Source: Filimonas sp.
Lineage (GTDB): Bacteria > Bacteroidota > Bacteroidia > Chitinophagales > Chitinophagaceae
Reading direction: 5' to 3'
NCBI GenBank assembly: GCA_017306865.1
Contig: JAFKHH010000020.1
Span: 116,501 to 180,500 of the forward strand
DNA length: 64,000 nucleotides
Positions within the stretch are counted from its first letter, which is position 1. Each line of letters starts with the position of its first letter. This document shows, piece by piece, positions 10,501 through 17,412 of the stretch. The notes beneath the pieces were generated by a model. It was not told the origin of the DNA. It did not search any database and saw only the letters and a list, made by a program, of their open reading frames with translations. Both the position numbers and the translations under genes were made by a program.

Positions 10501-11429
10501 ATAGAAATATGTGGCACACCAAATGGGGCAAAAAATCAGTGCCGTTTGAAATAGTGATTGATCTTAAAACCATTAACCAACTGGATAAATTCCAGTATCT
10601 GCCACGCTCCAGGGGTAATGGTATTTTGCAGAAAGGCGCTATTGCATACAGCAGCACAAAAGAGCAGTGGACTGATGCCGGCACATTTGAATGGGCTACA
10701 AACGGGGATGTGAAAACATTCAACTTTACCAATCACCCAACTGCACGCTATATACGTATAGCTGTAACAGATGCGGTGGGCGGCTATGGATCAGGCCGTG
10801 AACTATATGTGTTTAAAGTGCCGGGAACAGAAAGCTACCTGCCGGGCGATATTAATAACGACCACCGCATAGATAAGAATGACCTGACGTCTTATATGAA
10901 CTATACAGGACTAAGGAAGGGTGACGCAGACTTTGAAGGCTATATCAGCAACGGCGACATTAATAAAAACAACCTGGTGGATGCGTACGACATCTCTGTG
11001 GTTGCTACGCAACTGGAAGATGGCGTAGACGATAGCAAGATCGATAAAGTGAAAGGCTCCCTGGAGCTAGCGCCTTTGGCGAAAGAATACAACGCTGGCG
11101 ACATCATAGAGCTGAAAGTAAAAGGTGTAGATCTGCAATCGGTAAATGCACTAAGCTTCGCGCTGCCATACAATCCGCAGGATTATGAATTTTTAGGCGT
11201 GCAACAGGTAAATGTGAAACAGATGGAGAACCTGACTTACGATCGCTTACACTCCAATGGGGCAAAATCACTGTATCCTACATTTGTAAATATCGGGAAC
11301 AAAGAAGCCCTGTCCGGCAGTAATGATTTGTTTATCCTGAAGTTAAAAGCAAAACGTAAGGTAAAACCGGAGTTTAAAATAACAGACGGATTATTGGTAG
11401 ATAAAAACCTGGACACCGTACACTTTTAG
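7575..11429 (+). CDS. Modular GH31 alpha-glycosidase with F5/8C, dockerin-like and cohesin-like modules
   Basis: Exported (signal peptide about 1-31). Catalytic GH31 core about 60-680: the nucleophile is D425 in VLKTDVAW and the acid/base is D476 in WSGDQTGG, both intact. A DUF5110-like beta region follows (about 690-760), then a fibronectin-III-like domain (about 866-945), a discoidin/F5-8C carbohydrate-binding domain (about 952-1085), a dockerin-like EF-hand pair from D1092 (GDINNDHRIDKNDL, GDINKNNLVDAYD), and a cohesin-like beta domain to residue 1284. GH31 enzymes cleave alpha-linked glucosides, xylosides or galactosides. Dockerin and cohesin-like modules on one chain are unusual for a Bacteroidota enzyme. 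Monocistronic, with a terminator directly after. Confidence 0.88.
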   Translation: MKNLVESSLLKTGLLACAFPLFVCYSTNLAAQKKVAAQQEQKQQQVLSVQKINATTVELLLSDNQRMTVDFYGDNIFRLFQDSAQNFIRDPKAKPEAKILVDDPRKPVASLTVTEQGNVISISTPKITLQVDKQTSLLKIVNRTTNTVVLEAVAPARFEKNKVVLALKENSQEYFYGGGVQNGRFSHKGKSIAIENQNSWTDGGVASPTPFYWSTNGYAVMWHTFKKGTYDFGAKEKGVVKLTHETDYLDAFFMIDNGAVALLNDFYQLTGNPVLLPKFGFYEGHLNAYNRDYWKEDTIGVVFEDGKKYKESQKNNGGIKESLNGEKNNYQFSARAVIDRYKNHDMPLGWILPNDGYGAGYGQTGTLDSNIQNLKSLGDYARKNGVEIGLWTQSDLHPKAEVSALLQRDIIKEARDAGVRVLKTDVAWVGAGYSFGLNGVSDVAQIMSYYGNARPFIISLDGWAGTQRYASIWSGDQTGGVWEYIRFHIPTYLGSGLSGQPNITSDMDGIFGGKNPVVNTRDFQWKTFTPMQLNMDGWGSNEKYPHALGEPATSINRNYLKLKSALLPYSYSTAHEALTGLPIIRAMFLQYPNAYTLGAATQYQFLYGPYFLVAPIYQSTKADEKGNDVRNGIYLPEGTWIDYFTGDKYTGNVILNSFDAPLWKLPLFVKNGAIIPLTAPNNNVAEINKHTRKYELYPFGKSSFTAYDDDGTTEAYKIGKGATTVIESALDNNNRVTVTVQPTKGSFDGFVKDKSTEFAINVTAKPGMIAAKIGKNKVVITAAKSMDEYLKKDNVYFYDARPDLNKFSTKGSPFEKVVMIKNPQVLVKLAGTDVTTNAVEVTMDGFKFQPEDKSLLAHGKLLSPANAQVTEKNTEAFTLKPTWKKADNADYYEIMFNDMRYSTIRDTALLFDGLQAESNYTFKLRAVNKDGFSEWTNIKATTKANPLQFAIQGITAQSTAESEEDNEIDKLFDFDDRNMWHTKWGKKSVPFEIVIDLKTINQLDKFQYLPRSRGNGILQKGAIAYSSTKEQWTDAGTFEWATNGDVKTFNFTNHPTARYIRIAVTDAVGGYGSGRELYVFKVPGTESYLPGDINNDHRIDKNDLTSYMNYTGLRKGDADFEGYISNGDINKNNLVDAYDISVVATQLEDGVDDSKIDKVKGSLELAPLAKEYNAGDIIELKVKGVDLQSVNALSFALPYNPQDYEFLGVQQVNVKQMENLTYDRLHSNGAKSLYPTFVNIGNKEALSGSNDLFILKLKAKRKVKPEFKITDGLLVDKNLDTVHF

Positions 11430-11456
11430 ATTTGAGTAACTTGAATAAAAACAAAT

Positions 11457-11486
11457 AAAGGTCTGCTGCGAAGCAGGCCTTTTTTG
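11457..11486 (+). terminator. Rho-independent terminator of GH31 gene
   Basis: AAAGGTCTGCT-gcga-AGCAGGCCT followed by a run of T, 27 bp after the stop codon. Confidence 0.85.
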
Positions 11487-11586
11487 TTGTATAGCTATTC
11501 TATATCTTATGCAGGAAGTCTATATTGTCATACTGCTATAGATATGGAATAGCTGAGTCTGCCTGTTATGTTTTATCCGAGGTTCT
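11474..11586. repeat. 113-bp direct repeat, left border of RHS region
   Basis: Matches 15682-15794 over 113 bp with six differences counted by eye. It contains the hairpin AGCTATTC...GATATGGAATAGCT. The right copy includes the 3' end of the SRPBCC gene at 15781, so this left copy carries a stray tail of that gene (NLG-stop). Confidence 0.8.
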
Positions 11587-11730
11587 GTATTTTTTACCAA
11601 CGTCTCTTACGCCGGGCTATGGACGACAGTAAGGATGTTGCCGCATACTGCTTTCCATTTGTAAGCTGCTCCCAATTATCATAGTTGGTTAACTTATAGT
11701 AAAGCATTTCAATCGCAACTTCCCCTGCTT

Positions 11731-11913
11731 TCACAGACCCACGCGAAGGAGACGTTTCGAATAAGAAAGGACTATTCCTGGAAAATATTTTGAAGCAGGA
11801 GCAACAGATATAAATTTACCTGTTCTCGTGTCCTGTCCGCGTTCTGTGTAGTCATTAAAGTTGGCTATGCCGCTCCAGTCGTTGACTTTTTCTTGGCCGT
11901 TGAAGCCGAACAG
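11731..11913 (-). pseudogene. RHS-core remnant
   Basis: Minus-strand translation gives LFGFNGQEKVNDWSG...RTGKFISVAP and then a stop. The GFNGQEK and D-x-RTG-x-F-x-S-V motifs are RHS-core hallmarks. There is no start codon or N-terminal part, so this is a relic of an older RHS tip at the downstream end of the array. Confidence 0.6.
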
Positions 11914-12118
11914 TCAACAGCTACAATACACCTTCTCACTTTTATACATCTCAGCGAAAATATTTTTCTGCTTACAGTTTTTGACTTTAGATACAACCGG
12001 TAACAACTTTTTTACGAGCAAGAGCACAAAAAAAAGCCGTTAGCTTTTTAGGGCTAACGGCTTTATTCTTTTACCAAAAAAAAGCGGATGACGCTTAAAA
12101 CGCCATCTGCTTTGAGAG
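11862..12118. repeat. RHS cassette 3' module, copy 1
   Basis: About 255 bp repeated at 13428-13682. It starts at ATGCCGCTCCAGTCG and includes an RHS-core fragment, the GCTAACGG terminator hairpin and a second hairpin built on AGCGGATG/CATCTGCT. It marks the downstream edge of each toxin/immunity cassette. Confidence 0.8.
12033..12064 (-). terminator. Terminator of RHS cassette 1
   Basis: 12-bp inverted repeat AAAGCCGTTAGC / GCTAACGGCTTT with A and T runs on either side; works in both orientations and lies downstream of the minus-strand immunity gene. Confidence 0.8.
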
Positions 12119-12123
12119 ATAGA

Positions 12124-12399
12124 TTAACTCTTTTTTTTATTCCAAACGTTAATTAAAAAAATTAGAATACAAGTTGAATAAACGAATAAAATTTTACTTA
12201 GAAAAATAACTCCCCTTATCTCTGACTCACGTTGAGTTATATTATTTGCAACCGTAGCAATAGGATCAAATTCATATTTTAATTTTAATTCATAGTTAAT
12301 AAAGACTAGACAATCTCCAATCAGTATAACAACTGAAAATGCTATCAAGGCAAACAAAACAATTTTAAACCTAGCAACATTGCTTCTAAAGAATGACAT
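12124..12399 (-). CDS. Two-helix membrane protein, candidate immunity protein
   Basis: 91 aa. Two clear hydrophobic helices, about residues 12-33 and 68-86, flank a short polar loop. The start codon lies one base after the stop codon of the RHS-toxin gene, so translation is probably coupled, the arrangement expected for an immunity gene. Two-helix membrane immunity proteins usually protect against toxins acting in the periplasm or membrane. No family recognised; the immunity role is inferred from position and is untested. Confidence 0.6.
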   Translation of the reverse strand: MSFFRSNVARFKIVLFALIAFSVVILIGDCLVFINYELKLKYEFDPIATVANNITQRESEIRGVIFLSKILFVYSTCILIFLINVWNKKKS

Positions 12400-12400
12400 A

Positions 12401-13141
12401 TTAATTTGTTTTGTTTGTTTGAGTTGATGATGTTGCTGGAACTGGCTGTGTCACATTCTTTTTCCATTTGGTATCTTCCGGATGATCTGTAGCAGGAGCC
12501 GTGGTCGATAGTTTAACATGTATGACAATTTCATTTTCAACTTTTACTTGTTGTGTGACATCTTTCACTGAATTTCTCCCCGCTTTTCCATCAGCATCTC
12601 TAATCTCAAAAATCTTTGAATGATTAATAGTCAATTGATCATTCACAAATTTTACAGCTTTATCGCCAGTAAGTTTACTTAATACATCCGACCCAAGTAG
12701 ACTCAATGCACCACTAGAAATGCCTGATGTTTTATTAACACTAGCGTATCTCCCGTATGCATAAACAATCGTCTCCTTACCTGTGCCAACTGTCAGGAAA
12801 GCATGTCCAGTCATTCCTGTTATTTCCGTATGTATTCTTAGTTCTGCATCATCTAGGTCAATTCCCCAAATTGGACTATTACTAGCAAATTGAAAAGGTG
12901 TAAGCTTCAGGTATTTTTTCGTCAAGGGATCAACAGATAAAAAGCGTCCCAACCTCGAATCATAAATTCTCATGCCGTAGTCCTGTTGATTTCCGACACC
13001 TTTAACGTTATTATCACTTTCTTTTCCGTTAAAGGTATACCTATAATCCTGCGGCGGGTTATCATCAGGTATAGTGTTTGGTTGTCCGTATTCAGGCGAA
13101 ACCAACTGATTTAGTGCTATCTGTAGTTCATTCGTAGGCAT
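12401..13141 (-). CDS. RHS tip with C-terminal toxin-like domain (orphan RHS-CT)
   Basis: 246 aa. Residues about 33-98 are the conserved RHS-core C terminus (RYTFNGKESDN, YGMRIYDSRLGRFLSVDPL, FASNSPIWGIDLDDAE). After about residue 100 the sequence changes to a unique domain (GHAFLTVGTG, VYAYGRY, LTGDKAVKFVNDQL) that I do not assign; GHAF with a following Tyr/Gly-rich strand vaguely recalls papain-fold amidases. There is no signal peptide and no full RHS beta-cage, and an in-frame stop lies seven codons upstream, so this is an orphan tip. Next gene is the candidate immunity protein. Intact reading frame, unlike cassette 2. Confidence 0.75.
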   Translation of the reverse strand: MPTNELQIALNQLVSPEYGQPNTIPDDNPPQDYRYTFNGKESDNNVKGVGNQQDYGMRIYDSRLGRFLSVDPLTKKYLKLTPFQFASNSPIWGIDLDDAELRIHTEITGMTGHAFLTVGTGKETIVYAYGRYASVNKTSGISSGALSLLGSDVLSKLTGDKAVKFVNDQLTINHSKIFEIRDADGKAGRNSVKDVTQQVKVENEIVIHVKLSTTAPATDHPEDTKWKKNVTQPVPATSSTQTNKTN

Positions 13142-13427
13142 CTTATCAAATTCTCCTGATCACCAGTTAAGCTGAAAATTGAACCTTATACGAACAAATA
13201 GTATTTGGCAACAAAAAGATTGCATAGGATTGTTTTACTGTGCAAAGATGGTAAAACGCTATTGTGACAAATAGCGCCAGGGAGCACAAAAAAGATCAGG
13301 CAGTTATTTGCTTAACACCTTGCAGGACTACATATTATCACATTTGTACAATTTACAAATACAAAAAATACTCTTTTCTTTTAAAGAAATACTTGGTTTA
13401 GACAAAACAAATGGAGACGCTTCCCCA
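12956..13427. repeat. RHS cassette 5' module, copy 1
   Basis: About 470 bp nearly repeated at about 14800-15268: roughly 290 bp of leader before the ATG plus the RHS-core codons. In the minus-strand direction it is the upstream end of cassette 1. Its outer edge (13405-13427, ggagacgcttccccatgccg) is the uninterrupted version of the site occupied by the 257-bp element at 15277. Confidence 0.75.
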
Positions 13428-13682
13428 TGCCGCTCCAGTCGTTGACTTTTTCTTGGCCGTTGAAGCCGAACAGTCAACAGCTACAATACACCTTCTCACT
13501 TTTATACATCTCAGCGAAAATACTTTTCTGCTTACAGTTTTTGACTTTATATACTACCGTTAACAACTTTTTTACGAGCAACAACACACAAAAAAACCGT
13601 TAGCTTTTTAGGGCTAACGGTTTTACTTTTTTACCGAAACAGAAAAGCGGATGGTGATTAAATCGCCATCCGCTTGGAGATG
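13428..13682. repeat. RHS cassette 3' module, copy 2
   Basis: Second copy of 11862-12118, joined directly to the 5' module of cassette 1. On the minus strand it encodes FGFNGQEKVNDWSG before losing frame, so it too is an RHS-core fragment. It includes the second hairpin AAGCGGATGG / CGCCATCCGCTT near 13652-13675. Confidence 0.75.
13593..13624 (-). terminator. Terminator of RHS cassette 2
   Basis: 12-bp inverted repeat AAAACCGTTAGC / GCTAACGGTTTT, the counterpart of the terminator at 12033. Both arms changed together (GCC to ACC, GGC to GGT), preserving pairing. Confidence 0.8.
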
Positions 13683-13691
13683 TATTGATTT

Positions 13692-13955
13692 TTAGAATAT
13701 CAATACATCTTGTCTACCTAAAATATTTGTCTCCTTTAGTGGTCTTATAATACAGTTCCAGCAATTGCTAATATTAACATACTTTGTTTCTTTAGACGAA
13801 AGCATTCCTATTTGAGATATGACCCATTCTTCATTTAATGCCGAAGTCACCTTCATTCCTGCAAATGGCATTTCCTTATCAGGAAATTCTAAAATAGCAG
13901 CAAGCCCCAAACTGGTATTGAACAGATCTATTACTTTAATGGTTTTTCTAGTCAT
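13692..13955 (-). CDS. Candidate immunity protein of RHS cassette 2
   Basis: 87 aa, soluble, no signal peptide or membrane helix, mixed alpha/beta composition (VIDLFNTSLGLAAILEFPDKEMPFAGM). It starts 5 bp after the stop codon of the decayed RHS-toxin gene and ends just before the cassette 3' module, the same place as the gene at 12124. It has no resemblance to that protein. The frame is intact although the toxin is broken, as expected if immunity outlives the toxin. No family recognised. Confidence 0.5.
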   Translation of the reverse strand: MTRKTIKVIDLFNTSLGLAAILEFPDKEMPFAGMKVTSALNEEWVISQIGMLSSKETKYVNISNCWNCIIRPLKETNILGRQDVLIF

Positions 13956-13960
13956 AATTG

Positions 13961-14991
13961 TTATTTTTTTGCATTTTCAATTTCTTTTAATTCTGATGTC
14001 GACCAGCCTTCTTTTCTCCCTATTTTCAACAATTTATTTTGTGCTTCAACTTCTAATTTAGCTTGGTTGGAATAAAAATAATTATCTCCATATATCATCC
14101 TTTGCTCATGGTGAATAGCTTCTTCAAGAATGTGACTTCTTGGGGCACCTTCTGTTACTAAAATTGATCCACTTTGGCCTTCTCCCCATATACAATGCCT
14201 TTGAATCCATAGCCTTTAAATAAGCTAAATCATCAGCAGTTGTTGCGTTAATTACTTTAACTCCAGCTTTTGTAGCTCTATTTATTATTGCATTACCTTC
14301 TGCGCTTTTAAACAGTGCAGTTAACTCACCTGCACTCCACGCATTCAATGCTACATTTGTAAGAGCAAATAATCATTGTTTTTCAGTAGTACGATTGCCG
14401 ACCATATCTGTTGCATTCCTGCTTCCATTTACCTGAGCCGATACTACAATTTTTGCATCATTTATTATACCATAATAAACCTGTTGAAAGAATAGCTGGG
14501 TCATTCATCATGTGTCGAAATGCCTCCATATCCGAAGATGGCTGATAGTAATTGTGCATCTTTTCTCCTATAGAAGGCTTGTATGGTGCTATTGTATGTC
14601 GAGCATTAGCGGATTGTGCTTGCTGAACTGTTAAGGCATTTTGTAATCTTATCTTATTTTCAAGCTGACTTTTTATAGTACTTAGTTCCCATTCTTTACC
14701 ATCCTGATCTATACCATATATCGGCCTGTTACTAGCGAACCGATAAGTAGATAATTCAGGATAACTTCTTGCGATAGGGTCAACACTATAGAAGCGTCCT
14801 GTGCGTGGATCATAAATTCTAAACCCATAGTCCTGTTGATTCCCTACACCTTTAACGTCATTATCGCTTTCTTTTCCGTTAAAGGTATACCTATAATCCT
14901 GCGGCGGGTTATCATCAGGTATAGTGTTTGGTTGTCCGTATTCAGGCGAAACCAACCGATTTGGTTCTATTAGTAGATCATTAGTAGGCAT
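13961..14991 (-). pseudogene. RHS tip with toxin domain, disrupted
   Basis: Starts like the gene at 12401 (MPTNDLLIEPNRLVSPEYG; RYTFNGKESDN; RTGRFYSVDP; FASNRPIYGIDQDG), then diverges into its own C-terminal domain. Three lesions are visible: a frameshift near 14470 (first frame stops at 14458), an in-frame TGA at 14373-14375, and a frameshift near the C-run at 14184-14187. Joining frames gives an end reading GSILVTEGAPRSHILEEAI then HHEQRMIYG, a Glu/His cluster reminiscent of zincin-like metallopeptidase toxins, and a helical tail ending ELKEIENAKK. Some lesions could be read errors, but three in one gene argue for real decay. Confidence 0.7.
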
Positions 14992-15268
14992 CCTATAAAA
15001 TTCTCCTGATCATCCGTTAAACTGAAAATTGAACCCTATACGAACAAATGGTATTTGGCAACAAAAAGATTGTATAGGATCGTTTTGCTGTGCAAAGATG
15101 TTAAAACGCTATTGTGATAATTAGCGCCAGGGAGCACAAAAAAGATCAGGCAGTTATTTACTTAACACCTTGCAGGACTACATATTATCACATTTGTACA
15201 ATTTACAAATACAAAAAATACTCTTTTCTTTTAAAGAAATACTTGGTTTAGACAAAACGAATGGAGAT
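14800..15268. repeat. RHS cassette 5' module, copy 2
   Basis: Second copy of 12956-13427: RHS-core codons plus about 280 bp of leader. Its outer edge is interrupted by the 257-bp element at 15277-15533. Confidence 0.75.
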
Positions 15269-15276
15269 GCTTACCC

Positions 15277-15533
15277 CAATGTCATTAAGTTAAGAGAATT
15301 CCATTGATCGGGTTTCATTCGCTGGTAATTAAAATATCGCAAAGACCGCAGAGAATACGCAGAGGTCGCAAAGCGGCCTCTCTATGTGATCTATGTACTC
15401 TTTATACAAACAAGCTTTGCTATTAATCAGCAAGAAAATAAAAACTATGTGCCTTTGTACCTATGTTTACTATGTGTTTAAAAATATTTGCTTCGGTCGC
15501 TAATATTCTTTCTCGCTTAACTTAATGACATTG
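15277..15533 (+). mobile_element. Family-B MITE-like element, copy 1 (257 bp)
   Basis: Perfect 18-bp terminal inverted repeats CAATGTCATTAAGTTAAG / CTTAACTTAATGACATTG. Flanked by tGCTTACCC (15268-15276) and cGCTTACCC (15534-15542), a 9-bp direct repeat with one mismatch. The unoccupied site exists in the duplicated RHS module at about 13410-13432. No open reading frame; the second copy is at 31699. Confidence 0.85.
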
Positions 15534-15542
15534 CGCTTACCC

Positions 15543-15681
15543 ATGCCGTAAGTTCTATAACATACGGTAAACAGTTCCACATCAGGAACATTTTTATCCG
15601 TACCTCACTCCTTAACCGGGATTATACATCCCACTTATCGATTGTTCGGGATGTTCCGCAGGGCATCCCGAACAGCGGCAT
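15543..15681. other. Intergenic region with 11-bp stem
   Basis: No gene. Contains the perfect inverted repeat TGTTCGGGATG (15643-15653) / CATCCCGAACA (15664-15674), possibly a terminator for the minus-strand SRPBCC gene. Confidence 0.5.
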
Positions 15682-15794
15682 CAGGCCTTTTTTGTTGTAT
15701 AGCTATTCCATATCTTATGCAGGAAGTCAATACTGTCATACTGCTACAGATATGGAATAGCTGGGTCTGCTTGTTATGTTTTATCCGAGGTTCT
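15682..15794. repeat. 113-bp direct repeat, right border of RHS region
   Basis: Partner of 11474-11586. Contains the perfect 14-bp inverted repeat AGCTATTCCATATC / GATATGGAATAGCT and the last codons of the SRPBCC gene. Confidence 0.8.
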
Positions 15795-16269
15795 TCCGTT
15801 TGGTTATATCTGCATTGAATCCGCCTTCCTTCGGGTTAGGCTCACCCTTACCGGTAGTGATCAATTCATATAAACTTTTCCTGATATAGTTTGTCCATGC
15901 CTCGTTGCATACATCGTAGCATTCGTAAGAAGGAACCAAGCCCTCTTGCGTAAAACGGAGTTCTGTTTGATTGCCCCTGGACGTAATATCAAAAACGATA
16001 TTATTGCCGGTCCATTCACTTTTGTCCTTCGTAAACTTGAAATAATTCTCTTCTACATGCCATACCATTTTTTTGTCCGGAACAACTTCCGTCAATTTTA
16101 TTGTGCAGGCGTGTACATCCTGGTAATGATATTTAAACACATCACCCTGCTTTGCGGTACCGCCTTCTATTTCTTCAGACCACCATCCGCGCGGATTAGC
16201 AACGGCATTGAAAACTACACCTGGTGTTTGATCAACCAATATTGTAGTGCTAAAATTTTCTGTAGACAT
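15781..16269 (-). CDS. SRPBCC/AHSA1-family protein
   Basis: 162 aa from the ATG at 16267-16269 (MSTENFSTTI); a longer frame exists upstream but its residues look non-coding. The fold is the helix-grip START/AHSA1 type (VDQTPGVVFNAVANPRGWW, VVPDKKMVWHVEE, WTGNNIVFDI, LRFTQEGLVP). These proteins bind hydrophobic ligands or act as chaperone-activator-like domains; the ligand here is unknown. The next gene upstream is a paralogue with the same motif order. Its 3' end lies inside a 113-bp repeat that recurs beyond the RHS array. Confidence 0.8.
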   Translation of the reverse strand: MSTENFSTTILVDQTPGVVFNAVANPRGWWSEEIEGGTAKQGDVFKYHYQDVHACTIKLTEVVPDKKMVWHVEENYFKFTKDKSEWTGNNIVFDITSRGNQTELRFTQEGLVPSYECYDVCNEAWTNYIRKSLYELITTGKGEPNPKEGGFNADITKRKNLG

Positions 16270-16387
16270 TTGATTTTTGTTTTTGCAATGAAAAAAGCGC
16301 CGGATTTTATGCAAAGGATATTGAAAATCGGGAGACGGCAATTGCGGGTAAGAACATGCTTACAGCTATAGAATAACTAACTCAGTC

Positions 16388-16828
16388 TTAGTCCTTCTTA
16401 TCGGGCACACCTGTGCCAGTTTCAATCAGCTTATGCAGGCTATCTATAAAATAAGTCCATCCTTTTTGACAGTCCTTGTAGCACTCCACCTCCGGTGTTA
16501 AACCAATATGCGTAAAAAGCAACGTAGTCTTGTCACCCGTTTTAGAAATGTCAAACACAACCGTTGTTCCCTTCCATTCCTGCACGTTTTTAATGAAAGT
16601 CAGTTTGCTTTCTGTAACCAACCATTCCACCTTTTTGTCCGGTACTACGGTAACCAGTTTTTGTTTGGTATAATGCACATCCTTAAACTGTACCGAGAAT
16701 TCATCATTCAGTTTGGCTGATGCACCCTGTATATTTTCAGTCCACCATTTGGAAACACTGTTAATGGCGCTGAACACCTCTGCCGGCGATTGATCAACTG
16801 TAAATGTGATCGTTAAATTGTTGTCCAT
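16388..16828 (-). CDS. SRPBCC/AHSA1-family protein
   Basis: 146 aa, cytosolic. Motifs match the neighbour: VDQSPAEVFSAINSVSKWW, VVPDKKVEWLV, WKGTTVVFDI, LLFTHIGLTPEVECYKDCQKGW. The two genes are tandem paralogues on the minus strand with 118 bp between them and are probably one transcription unit. Similar pairs are often next to regulators that control them, but the divergent GlxA-type gene at 17413 is separated by a repeat element. Function unknown beyond the fold. Confidence 0.8.
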   Translation of the reverse strand: MDNNLTITFTVDQSPAEVFSAINSVSKWWTENIQGASAKLNDEFSVQFKDVHYTKQKLVTVVPDKKVEWLVTESKLTFIKNVQEWKGTTVVFDISKTGDKTTLLFTHIGLTPEVECYKDCQKGWTYFIDSLHKLIETGTGVPDKKD

Positions 16829-16930
16829 GATTCTTGAGTGTATAATGTTTGATAAAGTTTGTAATGTTTATGAAGTAGATAAGGTTTGTAAAGTATATAA
16901 GTGAGATGCATATTATTGTAAAAACCGCAA

Positions 16931-17283
16931 CTGTTGTCTGGCTAGAATATTAGCTGTCAATCTGTAGCTGAAAGCCATATTATTTAACGTTGGCGAAGTG
17001 CCTCTTTGGTTTTTAAAAAGAAGCGCCCGGCCTCAGAAAAGCTGCGTTAAGAAAATTGGCATGTACGCCGTAAAAATCCATTGCTGTTTGAGCCAGGAAC
17101 GACTTACTTGCTTTTGCTGTCTGTGGCGAGTTCAATGGATTTCGGCGGGCGTGACAATTTTTAGCCTGCTTTTCTGCAGCCTTGATCTTTTTGGTTACTT
17201 TTTGTATCAAGACAAAAAGTAACACCGTCGGTAGACCAACGTACGCTAGCTATAAATGATCAAATTTTACTTAGACAATAATG
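16931..17283 (+). mobile_element. Family-A MITE-like element, copy 2 (degenerate)
   Basis: Ends are CTGTTGTCTGG and AGACAATAATG, eroded versions of the family ends; no matching target duplication is seen. The core from about 17030 is well conserved, with the same hairpin and the GTTACTTTTTG...CAAAAAGTAAC stem. Its left arm resembles copy 5, not copies 1, 4 and 6. Confidence 0.65.
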
Positions 17284-17367
17284 ATACCTTATATCCTTCA
17301 TAATCACTCCCCAAAACTATTGTCCAAAGCGCAAACCTTCCGGGTGTGAAATAGACTTTGTGAGGGG

Positions 17368-17398
17368 TTGATTTAGCCAGACTTGTTTTATACTTTTA
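17368..17398 (+). promoter_or_regulatory. Bacteroidota-type promoter for GlxA-type regulator
   Basis: TTG at 17368-17370, a 20-nt spacer, then TACTTTTA at 17391-17398, close to the TTG...TAnnTTTG consensus. It ends 14 bp before the chosen ATG at 17413 and rules out the in-frame upstream start at 17383 as part of the transcript. Confidence 0.5.
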
Positions 17399-17412
17399 CA
17401 GAAAATTTCCGC

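Noticed and set aside
11861..12043. A plus-strand gene over the RHS 3' module
   Set aside because: The opposite strand encodes recognisable RHS-core motifs and the terminator; the plus-strand frame has no protein-like features and is not kept in the second module copy.
14124..14348. A separate small gene in the RHS region
   Set aside because: It is one frame of the broken toxin domain: neighbouring frames continue the same protein across a TGA and a frameshift.
15361..15450. CRISPR-like array in the repeated GCAGAG/GCAAAG words inside the family-B element
   Set aside because: There is no regular repeat-spacer periodicity, and the words are part of a transposable repeat with terminal inverted repeats.
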